Shown here one piece after another: positions 9,893 to 22,261 of a stretch of 64,000 nucleotides of DNA (position 1 is its first letter; each line of letters begins with the position of its first letter). Made by a program: the position numbers and the translations under genes. The DNA lies in the NCBI GenBank assembly GCA_003550325.1, contig QKWP01000205.1, forward strand, positions 50,287 to 114,286, given 5' to 3'. The notes beneath the pieces were generated by a model. That model did no database searches. It had not been told where the DNA came from and saw only the letters and a list, made by a program, of their open reading frames with translations. This DNA is from Gigaspora rosea (taxonomy: Eukaryota > Glomeromycota > Glomeromycetes > Diversisporales > Gigasporaceae).

Positions 9893-12290
9893 TTTTTTCT
9901 GATATCATTTGCCTAAAATAGTGAGTACCAATTTTTTTACAGTAACTCATCATGATAATTTCAATACAAATTAATATTGACTACAAAGAATTTTTTAATA
10001 GTAACTTGCAATAGAAATCATGTAATCTCATTACAAATTAAACATAACCACATGCAGTATTTACAATGAAATAAGTTCTGTAACAGAATTTTTTATAGTA
10101 CTCACAATAAAAATTATGATAATTCCAATGAAAACTAACACAACCTAAATTAATACTGTGTATTGTCAAAATAGAAAGTAAGTTATATAACAGAGTTTTT
10201 TATGGCACTTACCTCATGATAGAAATCATGATGATTCTAATGCAAACTGAGTTCTGAGCAGAATTTTTTACAGCTACTTATAATAAATCTCACAGTAATT
10301 CCAATGCAAACCAACTAAATCTTAATCACACACTTTGTAAATCACTATAATAATGAAGTTTTGTATCAATTTTTTATTGTAGAAATCATAATAATTCTGA
10401 TACTAACTAACTCAACTTTATACTGTATGTTATTGGAAGTTCTGTAACAGGATTTTTTATAATAGCTTATAATATAAATAATGATAATTCTATTGCATAT
10501 TATGCATCAACAGAATAGAGAATAATTCTGTAAAAATTTTTTTTATAATAGCTCATGAAAGAAATTACTATATTTCCAATACAAACTAACTTACCACATA
10601 CTGAGTGTTACTAAAATAGTGAGTAAAGTTTGATAACAGAATTTTTTGCAGCAATTTATGAAAAAAATGTGATAATTCCAATGCAACTAACAAAACATTA
10701 ACAATTCTGTGTGTTACTAAAATAGTAAATCTGTAACAATTTTTTTAACAGCAACTTTATGATAGAAATCATGATAATTTTAATGCAAACTAACTCAACT
10801 ACATGCTATATACTACTGGAATAGCAAGTTATATAGAGAATTTTGTATAGTAATTTATGTGATAATTCTAATACAAATCAACTCAACTTTAACCACTTAC
10901 TATGTGTCTGGAATAGAAGTAAAATTGAAACAATTTTTTATATAGTCACTGTAAAAAAATATTATAATTCTAATACAAACTACTTTACCAAATATTATAT
11001 ATTACTGGAATAGTGAGTAAGTTCTATAACAGACTTTTTATAGTAGCTCACAATAAAATCATGAAATTTCAATGTAAACTATCTAAACCTTAACAACATA
11101 CTATGTGTTACTGGAATAGTGAGTAAGTTCTGTAACAATTTTTTATAGTAAATTATATTGGAAATTATGTTAATTCTAATTCAAACAAACTAAATTTTAT
11201 GTATAATTATAAATTAGTAAGTTATATAAAAGGATTTTTTATAGTTATTCATATTAGAAATTATTATAATTCCAATATAAACTAATCAACCTTAACCATT
11301 TACTGTGGGATATTCTACCTCATGCCTTTTAAAGTTGGCTTACCTTTGTCTTCAACTTTCTATTGGCACTCCTATATTATCAAATTTAATTTTTTCAGGA
11401 TATTTTGGGCCATGTAGTCTTTCTTTTATTATAAAACCATTAATCATTCCTTTAAATTCTTCAACTTTCTTTATCTATATCATTGTAATTATAAGTAAGT
11501 TCTATACCTTTTTTTAGAGTAATTTACAATAGAAAATATAATAGTTCAATGCAATCTAACTTTACCAATATAATAAGTTTATAGCATAATTTTTTATAGT
11601 AACTTTTGAGATAATTCCAATATTAACTCAAGCTTAACCACATGCTATGTATTACCAAAATAGTGAATAAATTCTGTAGCAGAATTTTACAGTTAACTTA
11701 TAATAAAAAACACAACAATCCAAATACTAATGCAACCTTAACTGCATCTATAATATAATTTTTACAGTAACTTATAATAAAAATTGCAACAATTATAATA
11801 CAAACTAAATTATATACTGTGTGTTATTGGGTAACAAATAAGGTCTGTATCAAAATATTTTAGAATAATTCACAATAGAAATCACAATAATTCTAATATA
11901 AATATAACTCAACATTAACTTTATATTGTGACTATTGAAATGACAAGTAAGGCTATACCAGAATTTTTTATAATAACTACATATCAAAAATCATGATAAT
12001 TTAAATTCAATCTAAATTAGTCTTATTCACATACTGTAGTATGAACAAGTTCTATAACAGAACTTTCTGTAGTAAGGGTGGTGACATATATTACGTAATA
12101 TAATTTTACTATACCCCTACTCCTCTCCTCCCTACATAAGAGAAATTTAATTGGCTATTATGAACTTCTATATTTAACATAAGATTTTAGAGACCCCCTT
12201 CCCACCTAAAATATTACATAATATCTGTCACCACCCTAACTCACAATAAAATGATAGTTTCAATATAAGCTAACTTATCTTATCAATATT
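9893..12290. repeat. Diverged tandem array, about 105-bp unit
   Basis: About twenty degenerate units follow one another. Each runs through tctgtaacagaattttttat, then a catgataattccaatgcaa block, then aaccacatactgtgtgttac and a taaaatagtgagtaag joint. Spacing is near 105 bp throughout. Units differ by many substitutions and small indels, so the array is old. The sequence around 11305-11470 is a non-matching patch, perhaps an insertion. A 161-bp MITE sits in the array at 12076. Confidence 0.8.
12076..12236. mobile_element. 161-bp Harbinger-like MITE
   Basis: The ends gggtggtgacatatattacg and the complement of gggtggtgacagatattatg form inverted repeats, flanked by TAA at 12073-12075 and 12237-12239. 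A 3-bp TAA/TTA duplication with G-rich ends is typical of PIF/Harbinger-type MITEs. It interrupts a unit of the surrounding tandem array. Confidence 0.8.
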
Positions 12291-14311
12291 CTTTATAATA
12301 CTCTTGTGACCTACATATTTATATATTTATTGTCCGGAGCATAGCGAAGAACTTACATTTTATGCACGCACGTGATCTATATCACATGATCTAGTGCATA
12401 TACTAGAGCTGACCATGTCCATCTGTTTGTCCACTAATTGCCAAATATATAATTGGTCGTTGATGTACATATAAAAAATAAATATATTCGTATTAAAATT
12501 TTAACAAGTTTTGTAGTTATTTTATATTATACATATAATTATATATATTTATTTAATAATATTAATTTAAAATTTTAGCTCTGGACATTAACAGTTCTTG
12601 TTTTCCTAGTTTTTCTCTCTCTATAATCAGTTATAGCTTTAAATTGGCACTATTGTTTATATCTTTATAATTCTCCTAATTCAACTATTACAATATTAAA
12701 AAAATAGTTATTGAATTGGTTGGATATATTAGAGACATTAAACAGAAATAGTAAATAAATAACTCAAATAACTCAAATATCAAATAACCAGTCATGGATA
12801 TTTTATAGCTCAAATAACTTAAAAAGATTATTTAACTCTGGTTAATTAATTATCTAATAACTTTAGGCTATTATAATTGATTATTGAACAAAGTATTGTT
12901 AGATACTATCCAATAAATATTATTATACATAGTAAATAGCTAACAACCTCAAATGACCAATCTTTATTTGATAAATAAGTGGCATTTGTATTTTGGCTAA
13001 ATAACTAAGTTATTTATTATATCTGTTGTAAAGTAACAATACAATTGAATTATATCAGGTATAAAGTAATTAAACAAACACCAAACAAAAGATAATATAT
13101 TTACTTTTTTTTTAAAAAAAAAGTTATAAATAATAATTTACCAATTACAAAATTATATAAATTATTTTTGAATTTACAAATAGCATATTAATTAATAATT
13201 AATATGATTGTAATGTCCTAATGACCAAATGATCTGGTTATTTAGAAATGGCCTGGTCATTTGGAAATGACCTAGTCATTTGAAAATAATTATATTTATT
13301 TGGCCACAAGTTATTTACAAATAATTCAAAATTTGAATAATCTCAAATAACTGGTCATTTCAAGTTCATTGAAATTATTTGAAAAATTGGCAAATGACCA
13401 AATTATTTACTATCTCTGGTCAGGAATGGCATGTTATAATATTGGATATTTGAACATTTGGACAATATTAAATTGTCCAAATAATTTATTGAACATAATA
13501 ACTTTTTTTTATTGGATATTAAAAAAAAAATTGATTTAATCTTGATCTAGTAATTGAAATAGTAAAGTTCAAATTTTACTATATAAATTGATTATAAGCA
13601 CTTAAGTAAATATGTTTAGGAAATTAAATGCATATTATCCTTAATTTTTATACAAATTGAAGAACTTTTTATTATTTAACTTTTAATTTTTACATTTATT
13701 GAATTTATTTTTGAATTTAGTAATATAATGCTATGGCATTGATCACTAATCACCATTTTGTAATTATGTAGTTTAGGGTTTATTAGATAAATATTGATAG
13801 CAGGTGATTGATAATAGTTTGGACTGGTTGTGTTTGGTAGGAAAACTATCAACTAAAGTATAACTAATCTTTTTTTTTATGGTATGATATTTAGTACAAA
13901 AGTTCTCAACTAAAGAATATTCAACTAATCATTTTTTTTTGTAGTATGATATTTAGCATAAAAGTTCTTAACTAAAGAATATTCAATAGTATTTTTTCAT
14001 GATATAACAAAATTAGAGACAAGTGAAAAATATTCAATGGTATTTTTCATGACATGACAATAGTGAAAGTAGTATTTTGCACAAAAATTTTTAACTAAAG
14101 TATTTAGCATGGACAATAATATATAGAAGGTAAATAAAATATTGTTGATTGTTCTTTGTCTAGTTGTGTTTGGCATGAAAATTATTGTCTAAAGTGCGCC
14201 TACTTGTTTTTTTATGGTAGGATAGTTCAGACAAAAATTTCAACTAAAGAATATTTAACAGTATTTTTGTAATATAACTACTGTAAAGACAAGTGAATGT
14301 AGTATTTGGTT
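12291..14311. repeat. Low-complexity region with reiterated words
   Basis: No gene. Between about 12700 and 13500, words such as aaatgaccaa and gaccagtcattt recur many times in both orientations. From about 13840 to 14300, a 60-80-bp unit (aactaaagaatattcaa followed by a t-run and tatgatatttagcac) repeats and continues beyond the MITE at 14312. Whether these arrays are terminal parts of the MULE downstream cannot be decided here. Confidence 0.5.
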
Positions 14312-14500
14312 TAGAGTTAACACCTCTATTTGGATTTATATATCCAGATATATACTATCTCATGTAATATAATATGATATAGTGTTTTTATATCCAAATA
14401 TAAATAAATCCAGATTTAACTTTAAATCTAGTATATACTATGATAAAACCAGATTAATCTGTATATAAAAATATATCCAAATAGAGAGGCATTAACTCTA
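14312..14500. mobile_element. 189-bp hAT-like MITE
   Basis: The left end tagagttaacacctctatt pairs with a right end finishing gaggcattaactcta. They are flanked by atttggtt (14304-14311) and gtttggtt (14501-14508), an 8-bp near-duplication. It interrupts the tatgatatttagcac repeat array. Confidence 0.7.
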
Positions 14501-15079
14501 GTTTGGTTTAACTAAAGTAACTAAAATATAATCAATTTACTTTTTTTGTGGCATGATAGTTAAAGTTTCTAACAAATGTACAGTCAACTTTATTTTTGTG
14601 ATATGATAGTAACAAAGAAATTCAAGACATATATGAATATAACTTTGAGCAATATTATTTAACTAATAATAATATGCCAATAATACTGTACTTATATATA
14701 TTTTTTTATCTATTTTAGTTATGGATTTTGCACTCATAAATAATGAAGAAGTAGAATATAATGTCATTTTTAGTTCAAACTTAACTTCCAACACAGGTAA
14801 TTACATATTATACAGTTATAATACTTTATAGTGTTATATATCCTTTTGGATTTCACAAAAATATAGTCAACAACACTTATGTAATTCATCTATTTATTAG
14901 ATTTTTTGTGTTTACTAATAATAAAGAAATAGAAAATAGTATTGTTTCTAATTTGAGCTTAATCTCTAATATGGGTAATTATATATTATAGTAGTATCAA
15001 TATTATATGCTTAGTAGTTATTTGTTAATTGTACAGTATTACTTAACTAATATTAATTGATAATTTAAACAATTCTTTA
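14501..15079. other. AT-rich spacer before the MULE remnant
   Basis: It contains the tail of the preceding repeat array (to about 14620). It then has two related blocks of about 140-170 bp at about 14715-14860 and 14895-15020, both with attttgc/gtg-actcataaataatgaagaa and ttaatctcc-aacatgggtaattacatatta. No gene. Confidence 0.4.
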
Positions 15080-17440
15080 AAACCTAATGCTGCGTCTTTG
15101 TATAAAGAAAAAATATTTTCTACATAGAATCAATAGGAATTGTTTCTTGATGCATGGGCCAAAAAAAGGCTTTCGGATAGTTAAAGATCATATAAATCAT
15201 GAAGAGAATATAATTTGATGAAGAGTATTTATATATTAGCATAGTTACAATCACACCTTTAATTCAACTAAAAATACTAGCTCAAAAAAAATAAAGTGCT
15301 GTTTTTTAGTTAATGCTTCATGTCCAAAAGCCAAAAATCCAGAATCACTAGTGTTTATTAATAAAATTGTTGAAAAAGCATAACCATTTATTAAGTCTAT
15401 TATTAATTAAATTTGAAGAAGTGACGAAATTTACAGAAGAGATAATCAAAAATATTAAATTTATAAATATATACTGTAAATTTGGTGCCACTTTTCAAAG
15501 AAAATTTCTTGAGAAGAAGTTTCCTTTACATCCTGTTTACATGATAGATCTTTATGCTACAATTTAAAAATTTTAACCAACTTTCAAATCTTTATTAAAT
15601 AATACAGCTCAAGTTTCAAACTGGCTCAATAAACAAAAAGAAGTTGATTCTTGTTGGATTGTTATACATAGATGGGATGAAGATAATACTTTAACACATT
15701 TGTTTTGGATAACACCTGACCAAGTTGAAAATTGGATATGATATTCTAACTATGTTCTCAATAACATTACCAATAAAACCAATAGATATGGAATAGTATT
15801 GTTATTATTTGTCAGGTTTGACAATAACCGGTATAATATTTTACCTGCTTAGGCTCTCTTAGCAGATAAGAGTCTTGAATCTCATGTATGGATATTTAAT
15901 CAATTATTAAAATCAACTAGTACATTTCCAGCTATTATACTTACTAATACTAACCCAGCTATTGATGCTGCTGTTCATCAAGTTTTTCTATTAACATACC
16001 CTATTTATTGCGCCTACCATATCACAAAATTTATATAAAAATTTTCATAGTACTTTGAATATTAATTATCAAAGGTTTCTTGATAAATTCTATACTTGTC
16101 ATAATAATTTGACCAAAAATAAATTTTAGCAATAATTTGATATGCTTTTAAAGGACTATTCTGATACTCAATCTTATTGTAATTTCTTTATAGAAGCAAA
16201 CTATATTGGGCTCATTGTTATATAAGTTTTAAATTTACAGGGGCATGATAGCTACTTCTCGTATGAAGTCTGTAAATGCATGTTTAAAGTGTTTATTACA
16301 TAACTCTAATATATCCTTAAGTAATCTTATAAAAGAAATTAATAGACTCCTTGATATTCAAGATAAGAAAAATGAATATAATTATTATTATTTAGCAATT
16401 CCTAATGTACAAAATCAAAACAATACAAATTTCTTGTTTACTAAAGTTGATCAATGTCTCAAAATTATCTTATACCTGCAATGTTAAAAATGTATCAGGA
16501 CAAAATAAAACAATCTTTGTACTATATTACAAGTTTAGTTAAACAAAAAAATGCTGAGATTTTAAACATGGTAATGGTAATTTAATTATTTCTTGAGTAC
16601 TATATATTTGTTTTAACATATATTATTTACAAAAAAAAAAGAATAGTTCAAATTGGCAAAACTTAGGCTACTGATGTACTGTATACTATCTTAAAAACAA
16701 ATAATTGAATTTATTGGCTCTTCAAATTGTAAGGAGATATGGGCAGTGAACATTGAAAATTCTCAAAAAGTTAAGCATTATATTATATTACTATGAAATA
16801 AGAAGCATATATGTTTTTGTTTTTCAATTATATGATATGGTATTGTGTGTAGACATTATTTTCAGGTAATGTTGGCAACTAAAAATTTGAAGTTTCACAT
16901 TCAACTTATTCCAAAACAATAGTATTGCACAATAGAAGATAGTTCAGAACAGTTTTTAGTTGCTGCCAAATATATGCAAGTTCAAGAAATTGTATATGGG
17001 AAAGTAGCAGTACCATATTTGTATTTTTTTAATCAGCAAAGTAAAGATTTTTGTAAAAAAAGACAAACTATACTTGAACAAAAAATTAGTTATAGAAAGA
17101 TATATGGCATTTATAAAAAAGCTTTACAGACAGCATTACAAAATAAAAGTAAATCACAGCATTTTTTTAATGTTCTTCAAGAATTTATTAATGAGAGAGA
17201 GATAATAATGATGATGAATGTATTGATTTGGAAGAATTTTTAGATGATACTGATAATAATAAGGAAAATTCAGAACCTAAAATAGTTTATTTGCAAAATT
17301 CAAAATGTCGTCATGGTAGAGGATGCCCATTGGTACAAAGAGACTTAAATTGGCTCATGAAGTTCCTACTGTAAAGAAAACAAAGAATCAAAATCAGTGT
17401 TTAAAGTAGAAGTGTAGGTCATTACCAAAAAAAATGCATA
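15080..17440 (+). pseudogene. FAR1/MULE transposase, decayed
   Basis: Remnant of a Mutator-like transposase, found by reading all three frames. The N-terminal FAR1-type DNA-binding part is only traceable. KFGATFQRKFLEKKFP then HPVYMIDLY (about 15475-15565) precede the catalytic domain. In that domain, HRWDEDNTLTHLFWITPDQV and LADKSLESHVWIFNQLL (about 15670-15925) are recognisable. ILTNTNPAIDAA stands where the family has a TDxDPA motif, so a catalytic Asp is Asn here. YCAYHITKF follows. A C-terminal block SRMKSVNACLKCLLHNSNIS (about 16257-16320) and a Lys-rich tail (about 16974-17240) complete the order. Stop codons and frame changes (for example at about 15738 and 15850) make it dead. Terminal repeats were not identified. 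Confidence 0.8.
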
Positions 17441-18240
17441 GTAGAGTGAATAAATAGTAATTGGATAAAATTAAAGTTTAATAGTTTGATAATTTATTTT
17501 ATAATTCAAGATAGACATATAAGTTAGCAACAGCAATATTGTGTTATTAATTTAATATAATTGATCTTGATTTTGCAAAACAATTTTAACAAATGTTCAA
17601 CCTGATTGTTAATTTTTATATATATATACAAATTGGAAATGAATTATATAAACAAAATAGTTTGTAATGAGTATATATTTAGAAAAATAAGACGATACTA
17701 ATTAATGTGTTATTATTAGATTATTTCTGATTCTTTTTTTATTATTAATCTAACAATCATAGCAACAATTTAGTATCTTTATACTTTTGCGAGTAATTCA
17801 AACTTCTAAAAGAAAAGTATTTGACTATTCTAGATTAGCACAATATAAAATCTGAATACATGCGAAAAAAAAAATAATAGTTCTTGGCGCACTAATTAAA
17901 AATAATAGTAATGAGATTTTACATACTACTTATAAATAATAAATGTACTTTTTTAAATCAAAGGCTAGTGTTCTAACTCTAATTTTTTACTTTATATTTA
18001 TACATACTTATAGCTGTTATCTAAATCTGAACTTGGCATTTGTGGCTTTCCAGTGTAGTAGTTTAGTTAAGATAGCTCAAGTTAGTAAAGTAGCCCAATT
18101 CTTTACAAGATATCAAATATGAATACTACTTTTATTTATGTATATACATACATATATAGTATGTACCAGTATATGTTCGAAATGTATAGTGAGTATATTG
18201 ATATTAAAAATTTTTAAAAACAATAAAGCATGTACATATG
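17441..18240. other. AT-rich spacer
   Basis: I see no gene, terminal repeat or hairpin here that can be supported. The sequence is A/T-runs and short direct words. Confidence 0.4.
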
Positions 18241-19785
18241 TATATGTTGTGTCTCAGATCACTTCTTGCATTAGATCTAATCCGACGCACATCAGATGCC
18301 GATTTTTAGATGACGCACGTCATCTGTCGATTGGTCATCTGACGTGCATGGGTTGTAATCTAGGGTTTAAACCGACGCACTATTATAATCGCATGTTTAA
18401 TTATAATTTTTTAGCAATAGAAACCTTGTAATCAACCAATTAAATCGATCATGCAATTGCGCGTTTCTTTAATTAATAAAGGTTTTTTTATTTAAAAAAA
18501 AATTACAAAAAAAAAAAATACAACGAAAACGAAGCGAACATTTATATTTATAAATGTCGTTGCATAACAAAATAAATTTTGTTACGCAATGAACTGCGAA
18601 CCAATCCATCCACCCACTTTATTTAAAATCACCTGCCCACTTTATTTAAAGTTCCAGAAACACATAAAATTCGACACGAACTCCAATGACGATTTCAACG
18701 AAGACTCTAACAAAGACTCCATGACAACTCCAACGGCGAAAACACACATGGAAGAAAGAATTAGTAATTATAAAAAAAAAAAGAAAGACGAGACAAACTA
18801 ACGACCAAAAAAAAAAAACTTACACAAGGACAACGGCACTAATAACTCCCATTGCGACGACTCCAATGGCGAAATATCACATACCTGGAAGAAGAGAAGG
18901 TTAGTTAGAATCAAAAATAAATAAAAGGTAAAACAAAGTAACGACCAAAAAACGAACGAAAAACTTACCTGACAACGAGACACTAATTACTTCAATAGCG
19001 CCGACTTCAGCGGCGAAATCACACCTGGAAGAAAAGAAGTATTAGTAAATATATAGCAGAAAGAAAAAAAGTAAGAAAGATAAAAAAAAACAAACAAAAA
19101 ACGAATGAAAAACTTCAGCGATGGTACAAACAACTCCAATTACGATGACTCCAGCAGCGAAATCATACCTGGAAGAGAAAAAATGTTAAAAATATATAGT
19201 AGAAAGAAAAAAAAGCGACAAAAAGAAAAAAACACATGCAAAGTAACGACCAAAAAATGAACAAAAAACTTACCCGACGGCGATGGTACAAAGGACTCTA
19301 ATAGCGATGATTCCAGCGGCAAATTACACCTGAAGAGAGAAAATGTTAGTAATATATTGATAAAAAAAAAAAGAGTAAGTAACAACCAAAAAACGAACGA
19401 AAAACTTACCTGATTGAGATGGCACAGAGAACTCCAATAGCGGCGACTCCAGCGGCGAAACATTAGTAATATATAGTAGAAAGAAAAAAAGTATGACAAG
19501 AAAAAAAAGAGTAAAGTAACGACCAAAAAACGAACGAAAAAAAAAAACGAATGAAAACTTACCCGACGGCGATGGCACAGAGAACAACGATGAAAACTTA
19601 AAAAAAAATCTTTTCAAAAAGGCTCGAAAAAAATTTTTTTTTAGATTTTGATGATCTTGCGTCAGATTACAACCCATGCACGTCAGACGACCAATTGACA
19701 GATGATGTGCGTCATCTGAAAATCGGTATCTGACGCACATCGGATTAGATCTGACGCAAGAAGCGATCTGAGGCACAACATATAT
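18241..19785 (-). mobile_element. Long-TIR (MULE-like) element carrying a repeated exon-like array
   Basis: The terminal inverted repeats are about 120 bp long (18241-18361 and about 19664-19785). They share tgttgtgtctcagatc and ttagatctaatccgacgcac, then catctgacgtgcatgggttg. Such long ends are typical of MULE-type elements, but no 9-bp target duplication could be read with confidence, so the class is tentative. There is no transposase inside; instead the interior is a tandem array (see 18640-19610). Element length about 1.5 kb. Confidence 0.7.
18640..19610 (-). repeat. Tandem exon-intron-like units
   Basis: Read on the minus strand, about six units of 136-159 bp alternate a 50-65-bp GC-richer block with an A/T-rich block holding a pyrimidine tract. 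The GC-richer block is usually preceded by ttcttccag or a variant and followed by gtaagt. Donor-like gtaagt occurs at the complement of 18818-18823, 18963-18968, 19268-19273, 19404-19409 and 19557-19562; one unit (about 19108) has lost it. In one frame the blocks encode similar hydrophobic segments (FAIGVVAMGVISAVV, FAAGVIVIGVVCTIA, FAAGIIAIRVLCTIAVG, FAAGVAAIGVLCAISI). With the nearest acceptor, some units have a stop just before the segment. An amplified exon of a captured membrane-protein gene is a possible reading; a plain minisatellite is the alternative. Confidence 0.6.
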
Positions 19786-19853
19786 ACAAGTTTGCATTTG
19801 GAACTAGTTTGTTAATTTATTTTACAGTTTATAGTATAAAAATTTTCTTTTAA

Positions 19854-20226
19854 GGGTAGGGTAAATGTAGATCATTTTTCATATGATCTACGTGGTATAT
19901 TGGAATTTTATATAGTAAATAAAAAAATACTTCTGATAAATTTTTTTAAGATCTTGACCAATTTGTATAAATTTATATAATAGGTAGTTTTAAATAGTTT
20001 GTTTATAATAATAAAGTTGCGCAATATCTATTGCTTTAAAAAAATCAACTTTACATATAATTAAATTTTTGTAGGACACTATATGATTTTTGTAGGTTGT
20101 ACAAAGAATTGATTGGTCAGATCATATGATGTTTACATGTAAATCATATGATATCATATAAATTGGTTATACAAAGTTGATCTACAATCGATTTTATATG
20201 AAATTGAAAATTTGTACACCCTACCC
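19854..20226. mobile_element. 373-bp MITE flanked by TTAA
   Basis: The ends gggtagggt and accctaccc are bracketed by TTAA (19850-19853 and 20227-20230). A TTAA target suggests a piggyBac-type element, but TTA or TAA (Harbinger-like) fits too because the flanks are ambiguous. The interior carries palindromic gatcatatga words. No coding capacity. Confidence 0.6.
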
Positions 20227-20230
20227 TTAA

Positions 20231-20928
20231 GTTTACTTTATATTTATTATATATTTAGATATTTATATATAGTATAATAAAATTATTTGATCAGAAATCA
20301 CATAATTATAATAAAAATAGAGACTAGCAATATATCACTATAGCGGTAAATTACAAAATCTTTTATTTTTTTAACAAATTTTATTTTTTTGTCGAACATA
20401 AAAATTAAAAAATAAATAATAGAATGTTTTTCAATCTTGTTAAAATTTATATAATATGTATATTTTGAATTTCTGAATAAGTTTACTTAAGCAATAATAA
20501 TCAATTTATATAGTAGAATTTGGACTTTACTATATAGTAACTATTGTTGATTATGAAGTAACTTATTTTTAGATCAAAAATATTTTTATGTTTTTTGACC
20601 ATAAGAGGAGTAGCTTATTTTAAGTAGTAGCCTATTTTCAAACATATATAATAAAGCTTTTGTTATTATATTATTAAAATTATTTAATAAAATTATTGGA
20701 CATTTGAACATATGTTTAATTGACAATTTGGGCATATGTTTAATAATTTTACAATTTATTTGAATATTGTCCAATGCCAGAAGAAGGTCCAAAAAATTAT
20801 TTGAATATTTGGACTATGTTCAAATATCCAAATGTCCAATTGTTCAATAAAATTTGTTTGAACATTGTCCAATGCCAATCCTGTTTCTGGCATTAAATAA
20901 CAGGATATAGCAAATCTCATATATATAT
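20231..20928. other. AT-rich region with ggaca/tgtcc words
   Basis: Between about 20690 and 20880, words such as tggacatttgaac and ttgtccaatgcc are reiterated. A similar mixture occurs at about 13425-13510 (ggatatttgaacatttggac), so both may be remnants of one hAT-like family. No gene. Confidence 0.4.
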
Positions 20929-21289
20929 GGGCCCTCAAATTAGAAACCAAGGAATTTGGCCGATCACGGGTTTTGAGAAAATCGGCAAAAAACTACTTTG
21001 TTACACAAAATCAAAACAATCTAAAATTAGGTTATTCATGATTAAAAAACCTGTTTAAACAGAAATAATAAATAAAAAAAATCCGTATTACTATCGGTAA
21101 ATCTCGGTAAATCTATTTTTAGATTATAGCGTCAAAAGCTTTTAACCGTTGTATCGCAAAAATTTATTAAGTGATCAGACTTTCATTATTAAGTAAAAAA
21201 GATTGGGCCTAAAATTTTACACCTAATCAATCAAACAGGTCAATTTTCAAAAAATAGTCAAATTCCTTGGTTTCTACTTTTGAGGGCCC
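20929..21289. mobile_element. 361-bp MITE with gggccctcaaa ends
   Basis: Left gggccctcaaattagaaacc and right ggtttctacttttgagggccc (as complement) form the termini. They are flanked by atatatat on both sides (20921-20928, 21290-21297), an 8-bp duplication that is ambiguous in AT repeats. The stem continues inward through aaggaatttg. Confidence 0.7.
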
Positions 21290-21678
21290 ATATATATTAT
21301 GAATTAGATTAAAATTTGCAGCAGATTAAATTTAAATTCAATATTAGAATAAGTACTTAAAGTTGATATTAGTAAATTATAATGATTTTAATTTGATGCA
21401 TAACATATACAAACAAACACAATGAATAATTATAAACAAAATTATTTGAAATAAATTATTCAAGCTTATAAATATTTATTATTAAGTAATGCTTTACATT
21501 TTATTTCATTCAACATATTTATAAATTTACTATTTAACTATACTTGTATACAATATTGATATCTGGAAATTCTACCAAATATATTGAAACCTTCAATTTT
21601 GAAAAAGGTAAAGTTGTTACTTTGCCAATTGCACAGCTAATAAAATGATAGCAATATCATAAAAATTAGTTTAATTGC

Positions 21679-22203
21679 TAATCCGGATAAGATCGGCACT
21701 ATTTTTATATTAGAATTTGGGGAAATTACTATGTTTTTTACTATATGCTGAAATCTGACGTTGGTCCAATGAAAAGTATTTTTTTTATTAAGTTAACAGT
21801 TTATGTCAATTAATTGAAAGTTGTAGAGCTCACTGAGACGCATCCAATGGTAGTTAGAGCATTCAATTCGACCCAGTGTACGACGAGATATCGCCAAAAA
21901 ACGATTGGCCGACTATATAAAATTCTATGTAAACAAACTAGAAATTTTATATAGTCGGCCAATCGTTTTTTAACGATATCTCAGCATACAGTGGGCCGAT
22001 TTGGATGATCTAACCACTATTAGATGCGTCTCATTGTGCTCTACAACTTTCAATTAATTGACATGAACTGTTAACTTAATAAAAAAAATACGTTTCATTG
22101 GACCGACTTCAGATTTCTGCATATAATAAAAATTTATATTGTACTTATCCCCAAAATTTACTATTGTCCCAATATGGTAATAGTGCCGATCTTATCCGAA
22201 TCA
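21679..22203. mobile_element. 525-bp foldback element
   Basis: Arms taatccggataagatcggca and its near-complement close on a long stem whose centre (about 21900-21965) contains cgattggccgactatataaa in both orientations. Arms include a copy of the gatgatttaaccac / gtctca core shared with other foldbacks. The intact locus lacks it at the corresponding place (about 4995), so it is an insertion into the duplicate. Confidence 0.75.
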
Positions 22204-22261
22204 TCAATTAAATTAATTAAATAATTATAAGAATTAAAAAAAGTATTAATATTAATTAAAT

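Noticed and set aside
9893..12290. CRISPR-like regular repeats
   Set aside because: Units are about 105 bp with no conserved short repeat alternating with unique spacers; a eukaryotic tandem array fits.
19140..19797. Two minus-strand open frames of 128 and 157 codons rich in Phe and Leu
   Set aside because: They read straight through the tandem exon-like array including its pyrimidine tracts; the repeat structure explains them better than a protein.
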